A stretch of 8,556 bases of DNA from Pseudomonadota bacterium (GTDB lineage: Bacteria > Pseudomonadota > Gammaproteobacteria > Burkholderiales > Burkholderiaceae_B): assembly GCA_021793095.1 (NCBI GenBank), contig JAJYTK010000033.1:1-8556 (forward strand). The letters run 5' to 3'. The notes under the pieces were generated by a model. It did not search any database and was not told where the DNA came from. It saw only the letters and a program-made list of their open reading frames with translations. Below are positions 1-7,014 of this stretch, piece after piece; position 1 is the stretch's first letter; each line of letters begins with the position of its first letter. The translations under genes and the position numbers were made by a program.

Positions 1-2008
1 CCGATCTTATTTCGAGATCGGGTTCGACCGCCAAGACTAATTCGCGTGCTTTGGCCATCTTGCGTGATGATTCAGTCGAGCGGCTGCCAAAGTTAGAGTG
101 CGAGAGTAGGGCAACGCGCGGAGTGATCCCAAAGCGACGCACCTCTTTTACTGCCAGTAACGTCATATTGGCGACTTCCTCTGCCGTCGGGTTTTCATTG
201 ACGTGCGTATCGCAAACAAAAATGCTCTGTGTGGGTAAGATCAGCGCATTCATGGCGGCAAATACCTCAGCGTCTTTGTCCAGCCCGATGATGTCTTCAA
301 TATGTTCTAGCTGGGTGTAAAAACGGGTGGTGACGCCGCAAATCAATCCATCAATGTCGCCACGGCGCATCAGCATGGCACCAATGATGGTGTTATGCTT
401 GCGTACCAAGGCTTTAGCAAGATCCGGGGTGACCCCTTGGCGATTTTTTAATTTGAAATAGCCTTGCCAGGTTTCATTAAAGCGATAGTCATCTTCGGGA
501 TCAACAATTTCTACGTTGATGCCCGGTTGCAAGCGCAGCCCATAGCGGCGAATGCGCATATCAATCACATTGGGACGACCAATCAGGATGGGGTAGGCGA
601 TGTTTTCATCTACTGCTGTTTGGGCAGCGCGTAACACGCGTTCATCTTCGCCATCTGCATAAGCAATTCGTTTGAGTGAGGACAGCTCTTTGGCCTGTAA
701 AAACAGAGGGCGCATTAACGTGCCAGAACGATAGGTTTGTGCCAGCAGTTTTTGGCGATAGGCCTCTAAATCCTCAATGGGGCGACGGGCCACTCCTGTC
801 TCAGCAGCCGCTTTGGCAACGGCTGAGGCCACGCGCACAATCAGGCGCGGGTCAAAAGGTCTGGGGATGATGTATTCGGGGCCGAAACTGAGCTCATCCT
901 CATTTTCAATACCAATTGAATCATAAGCTTCTTCGTGGGCCAGCTCTGCAATCGCGTAGACTGCAGCCATTTTCATTTCCTCATTAATTTCTGTGGCCCC
1001 GCAATCTAGGGCGCCGCGGAAAATAAAGGGGAAACATAGGACGTTATTTACCTGGTTAGGATAGTCTGAGCGCCCGGTGGCGATGATGCAATCAGGGCGA
1101 GTCGCTTTTGCGACCTCGGGGCGAATTTCAGGCTCGGGGTTGGCCAAGGCCAAAACAATGGGCTTTTCAGCCATCGTATTCAGCATCTCGGTGGTTAAAA
1201 TACCCGGTGCCGAGCAGCCCAAGAAAATATCCGCACCGTTGACGGCCTCTTCTAGAGTGCGCAGCTCAGTTTCGCGGGCAAATTCGGCCTTGTTTGGCTC
1301 CATATCGGGTTCGCGGCCCGCCCAAATCACCCCGCGTGAATCCACTACGGTGATATTTTCTTTGGGCATGCCCATATTTACCATGAGCTTGAGGCAGGCG
1401 ATCGCGGCGGCACCCGCGCCTGAGCACACCAACGTAGCCTCCTCTAACTTTTTGCCCGTAATTTGGAGGGCATTAATGATGGCGGCCCCAGCAATGATGG
1501 CGGTGCCATGCTGGTCATCGTGGAAAACAGGGATATTCATCCGTTGGCGCAGTTCTTTTTCGATATAGAAGCACTCAGGCGCGCGAATATCCTCGAGGTT
1601 GATGCCGCCCACCGTGGGTTCCATCGCGGCAATGATTTCAACCAGTTTTTCAGGGTCTTTTTCATCTAGCTCAATATCGAAAACATCAATATTGGCGAAT
1701 TTCTTAAAGAGACACCCCTTGCCCTCCATCACAGGTTTTGCCGCCAAGGGGCCAATGTTGCCAAGGCCCAGCACTGCGGTCCCGTTAGAAACCACAGCAA
1801 CGAGATTAGATCGAGAGGTGTATTTGGCGGCTTCGTCATCACCGCCGTCGTGGATGGCCATGCAGGCAGACGCAACGCCAGGTGAATAGGCGAGAGATAA
1901 GTCGTCGCTGTTGGCCAGAGATTTGGTCGGTACGACAGAGATTTTACCCGGGGTGGGGTGGGCGTGGTAATCGAGCGCCAGCTTGGCTAAATCGGGCTTT
2001 GAGCTCAT
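1..2008 (-). CDS. maeB: NADP-dependent malic enzyme, MaeB type with C-terminal phosphotransacetylase-like domain (partial, C-terminus outside window)
   Basis: Cytosolic enzyme that oxidatively decarboxylates malate to pyruvate with NADP+, supplying NADPH and pyruvate. The reading frame stays open from ATG at 2008 to the left edge: 669 codons of a family usually about 750-770 aa, so roughly the last 90 residues are missing. Malic domain at about residues 10-160: Tyr41 in AYSPGVA, Lys91 in AAKPVMEGK, and likely metal ligands Glu139/Asp140 (INLEDI) and Asp165 (FHDDQHGT). The NADP-binding domain follows, with [10 protein letters not shown] at 196-205 and [10 protein letters not shown] around 286-295. 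From about residue 432 a PTA-like domain starts ([11 protein letters not shown], then [12 protein letters not shown]); in MaeB proteins this part is regulatory, responding to acetyl-CoA, not a working phosphotransacetylase. The start is supported by GGAGAA at 2018-2023, nine bases upstream; an ATG a little further upstream is out of frame and stops at once. It is divergent from the sucA operon. Confidence 0.96.
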   Translation of the reverse strand, partial: MSSKPDLAKLALDYHAHPTPGKISVVPTKSLANSDDLSLAYSPGVASACMAIHDGGDDEAAKYTSRSNLVAVVSNGTAVLGLGNIGPLAAKPVMEGKGCLFKKFANIDVFDIELDEKDPEKLVEIIAAMEPTVGGINLEDIRAPECFYIEKELRQRMNIPVFHDDQHGTAIIAGAAIINALQITGKKLEEATLVCSGAGAAAIACLKLMVNMGMPKENITVVDSRGVIWAGREPDMEPNKAEFARETELRTLEEAVNGADIFLGCSAPGILTTEMLNTMAEKPIVLALANPEPEIRPEVAKATRPDCIIATGRSDYPNQVNNVLCFPFIFRGALDCGATEINEEMKMAAVYAIAELAHEEAYDSIGIENEDELSFGPEYIIPRPFDPRLIVRVASAVAKAAAETGVARRPIEDLEAYRQKLLAQTYRSGTLMRPLFLQAKELSSLKRIAYADGEDERVLRAAQTAVDENIAYPILIGRPNVIDMRIRRYGLRLQPGINVEIVDPEDDYRFNETWQGYFKLKNRQGVTPDLAKALVRKHNTIIGAMLMRRGDIDGLICGVTTRFYTQLEHIEDIIGLDKDAEVFAAMNALILPTQSIFVCDTHVNENPTAEEVANMTLLAVKEVRRFGITPRVALLSHSNFGSRSTESSRKMAKARELVLAVEPDLEIRS

Positions 2009-2043
2009 GGTTGTTGATTCTCCATAATCCAAATTGATAGCTG

Positions 2044-2076
2044 ATGATGCGTTATTATATTGGGTGATCGCATCAT
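2044..2076. repeat. 8-bp inverted repeat flanking the maeB -10 box (candidate operator)
   Basis: ATGATGCG at 2044-2051 and CGCATCAT at 2069-2076 are perfect inverted copies, separated by 17 bases that contain the maeB TATAAT. The right arm is also part of a smaller dyad, TGAT-CGC-ATCA at 2065-2075. One arm would sit near the transcription start and the other against the -35 area, a position suited to a repressor. No regulator family can be named from the sequence. Confidence 0.45.
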
Positions 2077-2082
2077 ATAATT
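2054..2082 (-). promoter_or_regulatory. Candidate maeB promoter
   Basis: Reading the minus strand, a perfect TATAAT -10 box lies at 2059-2054, about 45 bases before the maeB start codon, which predicts a short leader of roughly 40 bases. No good -35 box stands 16-18 bases upstream; the sequence there is AT-only (AATTAT at 2077-2082). This suggests either dependence on an activator or help from the AT-rich DNA behind it. Assignment is by inspection only. Confidence 0.5.
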
Positions 2083-2084
2083 AT

Positions 2085-2275
2085 GAAATACAGTAGCGAT
2101 CATTTTTCTATATGCTTAGAAATTAAAAACCCAAAAAATTAAAAGAATAAAGAGTCAATTCTGAGAATAATTCTGCGAATAAATCCCCTAAATTCAAATA
2201 ATCTAAATAAATAAAAAAGAGCAAATTAGAAAGATATTTATTTTATATGGAAATATTCTTTTTTTTATCAAAATT
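2085..2275. other. AT-rich block with A- and T-tracts
   Basis: By direct count, 38 of the 180 bases at 2101-2280 are G or C (21%), far below the roughly 50-55% typical of the flanking genes. It contains A-tracts (for example 2213-2218), a T8 run at 2259-2266, a small palindrome AGAATAATTCT at 2164-2174, and a low-complexity inverted repeat AAATAAATA (2205-2213) / TATTTATTT (2235-2243). Such DNA is usually curved and can act as an upstream promoter element or a binding site for nucleoid proteins such as H-NS-like factors; that role is inference. Confidence 0.5.
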
Positions 2276-2409
2276 GGGTGCAAATGAAATGAGTACCTCA
2301 GGGTGCTCAAGAGCCATCTACAACTTTAGTGTTAGTCCCTTGATAGTATAGGATGTGCAGCGTTTAAGTGGGCGCCACAGAGTAAATACGAGGTTTCTTG
2401 TAGTTGATT

Positions 2410-2510
2410 GAGTCATTGGCAGTTAGCTTGGGTCGATTTATGCTGCAGCGCAAAAAACTTCTCTCTTCCAAGCTATAGCTGAATGACTCGCTCAAAAAAT
2501 CCTTTTTTTT
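2410..2510 (+). other. Long imperfect hairpin followed by a T8 run (possible small RNA or element remnant)
   Basis: Three perfectly paired segments nest in order: GAGTCATT (2410-2417) with AATGACTC (2482-2489), CAG (2420-2422) with CTG (2479-2481), and TAGCTTGG (2424-2431) with CCAAGCTA (2468-2475). Only a GG bulge and a small internal loop interrupt these 19 pairs; the apical loop is 36 bases. A T8 run lies at 2503-2510 on the plus strand, preceded by an A6 run at 2494-2499. Upstream, TTGATA at 2340-2345 and TTTAAG at 2363-2368 are 17 bases apart and could be a promoter for a transcript of about 135 bases. The pairing is direct observation; expression is inferred. Confidence 0.4.
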
Positions 2511-2594
2511 AACTTTAATTGCGTTGATGCAGCATGATGCCTCTTGTTTGGTAATGCCAACATTCAATTGAGAAAGTCAAGATGAATCAAAGCC

Positions 2595-2626
2595 TTGATG
2601 CATAGATATACACAGGACGCTATACT
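2595..2626 (+). promoter_or_regulatory. Candidate promoter of the sucA-odhB-lpdA operon
   Basis: TATACT at 2621-2626 is a five-of-six match to the sigma-70 -10 consensus. The best -35-like hexamer, TTGATG at 2595-2600, is 20 bases away, longer than usual, and hexamers at normal spacing match poorly, so the promoter may need an activator. Transcription from here would begin near 2632 and give a leader of about 130 bases that covers the structured region before sucA. Confidence 0.4.
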
Positions 2627-2629
2627 AGT

Positions 2630-2757
2630 GGGTACGACTCGTCATAAATAGCGAGCCCAAGGCCTTCTGCTCCGCTATCCGCTAATCGGTGAGGCCGTGT
2701 CGCGGAAGGTTTTCCTGCATCTAAACATGGGTGAAACACCCTGAAAGGTGAAGCGTA
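2630..2757 (+). ncRNA. Structured 5' leader of sucA, probable sucA RNA motif (cis-regulatory)
   Basis: The leader can fold into successive hairpins. CTCG (2638-2641) pairs with CGAG (2652-2655), with flanking GGG/CCC at 2630-2632 and 2656-2658. GGCCT (2661-2665) pairs with AGGCC (2692-2696) around an inner CCG/CGG pairing (2679-2681 with 2687-2689). GC-GGAA (2702-2707) pairs with TTCC-T-GC (2712-2718), one bulge. GGGTG (2729-2733) pairs with CACCC (2737-2741). A conserved 'sucA RNA' motif of unknown ligand is known in the 5' UTR of Burkholderiales sucA genes and overlaps the Shine-Dalgarno site. Gene, likely clade, position and SD overlap all agree here, but I matched by context and folding, not by a covariance model. 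Confidence 0.6.
2729..2751 (+). promoter_or_regulatory. sucA ribosome binding site within two mutually exclusive hairpins
   Basis: The Shine-Dalgarno sequence AGGTGA (2746-2751) lies nine bases before the sucA ATG. CACC at 2737-2740 can pair upstream, as part of CACCC, with GGGTG at 2729-2733 (five pairs, AAA loop), which leaves the SD free. It can instead pair downstream with GGTG at 2747-2750 (four pairs, six-base loop), which hides the SD. The two pairings cannot coexist, so the segment has the shape of a translation on/off switch. Confidence 0.5.
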
Positions 2758-2760
2758 AAT

Positions 2761-5631
2761 ATGTCATCATTAAAAGAACTTCAGTCCTCTTCCTATCTCT
2801 ACGGCTCGAATGCCGCGTATGTCGAAGAGCTGTATGAGCTCTATCTACAGGACTCTTCTCTAGTCCCCGACTTTTGGCGCGAGTACTTCGATGGTTTGCA
2901 AAACCAGCCAGCCGTAGATGGCAAGGAGTCTACCCGTGACCAAGCGCACGGACCCATTATTCGCTCCTTTGCCGAGCGAGCCAAAGCCAATGGTTTTGTT
3001 GGGCATGGAGGGGCCCAAGACCTATCAATTGCGACCAAGCAGGTGTCAGTGCAATCCTTGATTGCGGCCTATCGCTCATTAGGCGTACGCTTGGCGACTT
3101 TGGACCCTCTAGAGCGTTCGGAAAGAAAACAGCTTCCCGAGCTCGATCCTGCTTTTTATGGGTTGACCGAGGCCGATCTCGATCAACTCTACTCATCAAC
3201 CAATACCTATTTTGATGATCGCGATACCATGACACTGCGCGATATGCTGCAGGCGTTACGCGCGACGTATTGCCAGACGATTGGTTATGAGTACATGCAC
3301 ATTTCCAACCCCGAGGCCAAGCGCTGGATCCAAGAGCGTATCGAGCCGGTACAGGGGCAATTCGAATTTACCAACGAAGAAAAGCGCAATATCCTGCAGC
3401 AGCTGACCGAGGCCGAAGGGCTCGAGCGTTATTTGCATACCAAATACGTGGGCCAAAAACGATTTTCGCTTGAGGGCGGGGATAGCTTTATTGCCTCGAT
3501 GGACGAATTAGTCAACCATGCGGGCAGCAGCGGTATCCAAGAGATCGTTGTGGGGATGGCCCACCGTGGTCGTTTAAATATGTTGGTAAACATCATGGGC
3601 AAAATGCCCGCCGATTTGTTTGCCGAGTTCGAGGGCAAGCACCCCGACGATTTGACGGATGGTGATGTTAAATACCACAACGGTTTCTCTAGTGATTTAT
3701 CTACACGAGGGGGGCCGATTCACCTATCCTTAGCATTTAACCCCTCGCATTTAGAAATCGTAAACCCTGTGGTAGAGGGCAGCACCCGTGCTCGCCAAGA
3801 TCGCCGCGAGGACGCCAAGGGGCAGCAGGTGCTCCCCGTACTGGTACATGGTGATGCTGCCTTTGCGGGCCAAGGGGTGGTTCAAGAAACCCTCAACTTT
3901 GCCCAGACCCGTGGTTATGGCACCGGGGGGACGGTACATATTGTCATTAACAACCAAATTGGGTTTACCACCTCAGATCCGCGCGATTCACGCTCTACTT
4001 TGTATTGCACCGATGTCGTCAAGATGATCGAGGCACCGGTATTTCATGTTAACGGTGATGATCCTGAGGCGGTCGCTTTTGTGACGCGTTTGGCGCTGGA
4101 TTACCGCCAACGTTTTAGCCATGATGTCGTTATCGATATTGTTTGTTATCGCAAGCTGGGCCACAACGAACAAGACACCCCCTCTCTAACCCAGCCACTG
4201 ATGTACAAGAAAATTGCTGAGCATCCCGGCACACGCAAGCTTTATGCTGATAAATTGGTCGCCCAAGGGGTGCTGAGCGAAGATGAGCCAGACGAGATGG
4301 TTAAAGCCTACCGTCGTCTGATGGAGGATGGGCGTCGCACTGTAGAGCCTGTGTTGACGGACTACAAAAACAAATACGCCACTGACTGGACGCCATTCTT
4401 GGGCGCCAAATGGACGGACCATGCAGACACTGCAGTGCCCTTGCCTGAACTACAGCGTATTGGCGAGCGCCTCACCACCGTGCCCGAGGGGTTCAAAGTA
4501 CATAATTTGGTCAACAGGTTATTAGAAAGCCGCCGTGCGATGGCGCGTGGCGAGGCCGATGTTGATTGGGGGATGGCCGAGCACTTGGCCTTTGGTACGC
4601 TGGTGTCCAACGGTTATGCAGTGCGCATTAGCGGTCAGGATTCTGGTCGCGGGACATTTGCCCACCGCCATTCGGTGTTACACGATCAGACCCGCGAACG
4701 CTGGGATCACGGTACGTATATTCCCTTGCAGCATGTCTCTGAGAACCAGGCTTCATTCACGGTGATTGATTCAGTCCTGTCCGAAGAGGCTGTGTTGGCC
4801 TTCGAGTATGGCTACTCTACTGCCGAGCCTAATGTACTGACCATCTGGGAGGCCCAGTTTGGTGACTTTGCCAATGGGGCGCAGGTGGTTATTGACCAGT
4901 TTATTTCCTCTGGTGAGGCCAAGTGGGGCCGCCATTGCGGACTGACTTTGATGCTTCCTCATGGTTACGAGGGGCAGGGCCCCGAGCACTCTTCAGCTCG
5001 GATCGAGCGCTTCTTGCAGTTGTGTGCCGACAATAACATGCAGGTGATTCAGCCCACCTCGGCAGCGCAGATTTTCCATGTGCTTAGACGCCAAATGATT
5101 CGTCCTTTCCGCAAGCCCTTGGTGCTCATGACGCCCAAGTCCTTGCTCCGTAATCGGGCGGCCAACTCTCCACTCGAGGCACTGGCGTCGGGTGAGTTCC
5201 TCCCTGTTATTGGTGAGGTTAATGAGGACATCAAACCCGAAAAGGTCACACGCGTGATGATTTGCTCGGGCAAGGTGTACTATGATTTGGTCAAGCAGCG
5301 TGAAGAACGTGAGCGCGATGATGTAGCCATCATTCGTATCGAGCAGCTCTATCCCTTTGGACACAAAGAGTTCAAAGCTGAAATGGAGCGCTACGCGCAC
5401 GTTAAGGAATTCGTCTGGGTACAAGACGAACCTCAAAACCAGGGCCCTTGGTTCTATGTGCAGCATCATATCTTTGAGCACATGCACGAGGGGCAGCGCC
5501 TTAGTTATGCAGGTCGCCAACCTTCTGCCTCACCCGCGGTAGGCTATTTGGCCAAACATAACGAGCAGCAAAAAGCTTTACTCGAGCAAGCATTCGCACC
5601 TCGTTTGCGTGGGTTTGCATTAGTAAAGTAA
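2761..5631 (+). CDS. sucA: 2-oxoglutarate dehydrogenase E1 component
   Basis: Thiamine-diphosphate enzyme that decarboxylates 2-oxoglutarate and passes the succinyl group to the lipoyl arm of OdhB; first and rate-setting step of the complex (also called odhA). At 956 aa it is full length (E. coli 933). Residues about 9-48 are the E1o N-terminal segment (SSYLYGSNAAYVEELYELYL, then WREYF) that contacts E2. The first TPP domain has GMAHRGR with His268, KYHNGFSS with His306 and Ser310 (equivalent to E. coli His260, His298, Ser302), AFNPSHLE, the cofactor motif GDAAFAGQG at 364-372 with Asp365, INNQIGF at 396-402, and LGHNEQD at 466-472. The transketolase pyrimidine domain spans about 600-800 (GMAEHLAFG, GRGTFAHRH, FEYGYS, GPEHSSAR), followed by the C-terminal domain. 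The ATG is fixed by AGGTGA upstream and by the N-terminal motif starting at once after it. odhB follows after 53 bases with no terminator. Confidence 0.98.
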   Translation: MSSLKELQSSSYLYGSNAAYVEELYELYLQDSSLVPDFWREYFDGLQNQPAVDGKESTRDQAHGPIIRSFAERAKANGFVGHGGAQDLSIATKQVSVQSLIAAYRSLGVRLATLDPLERSERKQLPELDPAFYGLTEADLDQLYSSTNTYFDDRDTMTLRDMLQALRATYCQTIGYEYMHISNPEAKRWIQERIEPVQGQFEFTNEEKRNILQQLTEAEGLERYLHTKYVGQKRFSLEGGDSFIASMDELVNHAGSSGIQEIVVGMAHRGRLNMLVNIMGKMPADLFAEFEGKHPDDLTDGDVKYHNGFSSDLSTRGGPIHLSLAFNPSHLEIVNPVVEGSTRARQDRREDAKGQQVLPVLVHGDAAFAGQGVVQETLNFAQTRGYGTGGTVHIVINNQIGFTTSDPRDSRSTLYCTDVVKMIEAPVFHVNGDDPEAVAFVTRLALDYRQRFSHDVVIDIVCYRKLGHNEQDTPSLTQPLMYKKIAEHPGTRKLYADKLVAQGVLSEDEPDEMVKAYRRLMEDGRRTVEPVLTDYKNKYATDWTPFLGAKWTDHADTAVPLPELQRIGERLTTVPEGFKVHNLVNRLLESRRAMARGEADVDWGMAEHLAFGTLVSNGYAVRISGQDSGRGTFAHRHSVLHDQTRERWDHGTYIPLQHVSENQASFTVIDSVLSEEAVLAFEYGYSTAEPNVLTIWEAQFGDFANGAQVVIDQFISSGEAKWGRHCGLTLMLPHGYEGQGPEHSSARIERFLQLCADNNMQVIQPTSAAQIFHVLRRQMIRPFRKPLVLMTPKSLLRNRAANSPLEALASGEFLPVIGEVNEDIKPEKVTRVMICSGKVYYDLVKQREERERDDVAIIRIEQLYPFGHKEFKAEMERYAHVKEFVWVQDEPQNQGPWFYVQHHIFEHMHEGQRLSYAGRQPSASPAVGYLAKHNEQQKALLEQAFAPRLRGFALVK

Positions 5632-5684
5632 TTCGACCCGATGACAGTATTAATTCTCTACCTATCTAAAGAAACGGAATAATT

Positions 5685-6905
5685 ATGGCGATCAAAGAAG
5701 TTTTAGTTCCCGAGCTCTCTGAGTCAGTGGCAGAAGCAACCCTTTTGGAATGGAAAAAGCAGCCCGGCGAGGCTGTAGAGGCTGATGAAATCCTCATCGA
5801 GGTCGAGACCGATAAGGTCGTCCTCGAGGTGCCTGCACCGGCTGCGGGCGTGCTGAGCGAGATCATCAAAGGCGACGGCAGCACGGTCCTTGCTGGCGAG
5901 GTATTAGCACGTATTGATACCGAGGCACAGCCCACTGCTACGGCTGAGGCTGATGACGCTGCCGAGGCAGCAGCACCCGCCGCTGAGGCGAGCCCTGAGG
6001 CTGATACCGCAGCACCCACAGAAGGGGTGGTGGCGGCTTCTCCTGCAGCAAACAAAATCCTCACCGAAAAAGGCGTTGATGTTGCCGATGTTCCCGGTTC
6101 TGGCCGTGACGGCCGTGTGACCAAGGCCGATGCCATGGCTGCTCAGCCTGGTAGCGCTAAGCCCGCTGCAACCCCTGCCGCACCCACCGGGGTCTCTCTG
6201 GATGGCCGCCCCGAGCAGCGTGTCCCCATGAGCCGTTTGCGCGCACGTATTGCCGAGCGCCTGCTAGAGTCACAGCAGGAAAATGCCATCTTGACCACTT
6301 TCAACGAGGTCAACATGCAGGCAGTGATCGATTTGCGTAAGGCCTACCGCGATCAATTTGAAAAAGAGCACGGCGTCCGTTTGGGCTTTATGTCCTTTTT
6401 CGTCAAGGCCGCTGTCCATGCCCTCAAAAAGTACCCCATAGTGAATGCTTCAGTCGATGGCAATGACATTGTTTACCACGGTTACTTTGATATCGGCATT
6501 GCCGTGAGCAGCCCACGTGGTTTGGTTGTGCCTATCTTGCGCAATGTAGATCAACTGTCTATTGCTGAAATCGAGCAACAAATCGCTGATTTTGGTGCAC
6601 GCGCCCAAGAGGGCAAGCTCACACTCGAAGAGCTCACGGGCGGGACCTTCTCTATTTCCAACGGTGGGGTGTTTGGCTCCTTGCTATCTACCCCCATCAT
6701 TAACCCTCCTCAGTCCGCTATTCTCGGGATCCACGCCACGAAAGAGCGCCCCGTAGTAGAAAACGGTGAGGTGGTGATTCGTCCGATGAACTACCTGGCA
6801 CTGTCCTATGACCATCGTATTATTGACGGTCGCGAGGCGGTTCTTGCTTTGGTCGCAATGAAAGATGCCCTAGAGGATCCGCAACGTCTGCTCTTAGACG
6901 TTTAA
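5685..6905 (+). CDS. odhB: Dihydrolipoyllysine-residue succinyltransferase, E2 of the 2-oxoglutarate dehydrogenase complex
   Basis: Core-forming E2 subunit (SucB) that moves the succinyl group from its lipoyl arm to CoA. 406 aa, the normal length (E. coli 405). Residues 1-78 form one lipoyl domain with the lipoylated Lys44 in [12 protein letters not shown]. An Ala/Pro/Glu-rich flexible linker covers about 80-115. The peripheral-subunit binding domain is at about 117-152 ([17 protein letters not shown], then [12 protein letters not shown]) and docks E1/E3. The catalytic acyltransferase domain runs from about 175 to the end, with [12 protein letters not shown] at 321-332 and the active-site SYDHRIIDG at 374-382 (His377, Asp381). 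The single lipoyl domain and the match to SucB along the whole length favour succinyl- over acetyltransferase, as does the sucA gene 53 bases upstream. The ribosome site is modest (GGA at 5676-5678, six bases before the ATG), so translation may partly depend on coupling to the same mRNA. Confidence 0.97.
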   Translation: MAIKEVLVPELSESVAEATLLEWKKQPGEAVEADEILIEVETDKVVLEVPAPAAGVLSEIIKGDGSTVLAGEVLARIDTEAQPTATAEADDAAEAAAPAAEASPEADTAAPTEGVVAASPAANKILTEKGVDVADVPGSGRDGRVTKADAMAAQPGSAKPAATPAAPTGVSLDGRPEQRVPMSRLRARIAERLLESQQENAILTTFNEVNMQAVIDLRKAYRDQFEKEHGVRLGFMSFFVKAAVHALKKYPIVNASVDGNDIVYHGYFDIGIAVSSPRGLVVPILRNVDQLSIAEIEQQIADFGARAQEGKLTLEELTGGTFSISNGGVFGSLLSTPIINPPQSAILGIHATKERPVVENGEVVIRPMNYLALSYDHRIIDGREAVLALVAMKDALEDPQRLLLDV

Positions 6906-6929
6906 TGGCGTCAATCTAGGGTCGTGTTT

Positions 6930-6960
6930 TGCTAGGTGGGCAGGTGGTTTCCGCCTAGCA
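6930..6960 (+). other. Intercistronic hairpin between odhB and lpdA
   Basis: TGCTAGGTGG (6930-6939) pairs with CCGCCTAGCA (6951-6960): ten pairs, one of them G-U, with an 11-base loop. No T-run follows, so it is not a canonical Rho-independent terminator. In the 109-base gap it could set an mRNA processing or stability point that lets E3 be made in different amount from E1 and E2. A weak -10-like GATACT at 6981-6986 follows, but without a convincing -35. Confidence 0.6.
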
Positions 6961-7014
6961 TGACACATTGCGATAGGTAGGATACTGTTTTTTATCAGAT
7001 GCTAGGGAAAAATT

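Larger units (their letters stand above)
2009..2760. other. Divergent intergenic region maeB / sucA, no convincing gene
   Basis: This 752-base gap separates the two divergent transcription units. No reading frame here has a good start, a ribosome binding site and a recognisable product. It holds the maeB promoter side (to about 2085), a very AT-rich block (about 2085-2275), a mid part of ordinary composition with a long hairpin (2280-2590), and the sucA promoter and leader (2595-2760); these are listed separately. No tRNA, insertion sequence or CRISPR-like repeat was seen. Confidence 0.8.

Noticed and set aside
1077..1889. Overlapping plus-strand frames across the left part of the window
   Set aside because: They are shadows of the minus-strand malic enzyme, whose long open frame and family motifs explain the region fully.
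2364..2567. Minus-strand reading frame of 67 residues in the intergenic region
   Set aside because: It begins with TTG, has no Shine-Dalgarno sequence, resembles no family I know, and is crossed by the long hairpin at 2410-2489; best explained as chance.
2524..2602. Direct repeat TTGATGCA at 2524-2531 and 2595-2602
   Set aside because: Only two 8-base copies, 71 bases apart and not on the same helical face; too little to claim regulator sites.
2009..2760. Possible tRNA, CRISPR array, attachment site or insertion sequence in the long gap
   Set aside because: No cloverleaf, no regularly spaced repeats, no transposase fragment and no flanking target duplication could be found.
4993..5520. Minus-strand open frame of 175 residues opposite the C-terminal part of sucA
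   Set aside because: Antisense to a conserved E1 domain, with no recognisable product and no good ribosome site.
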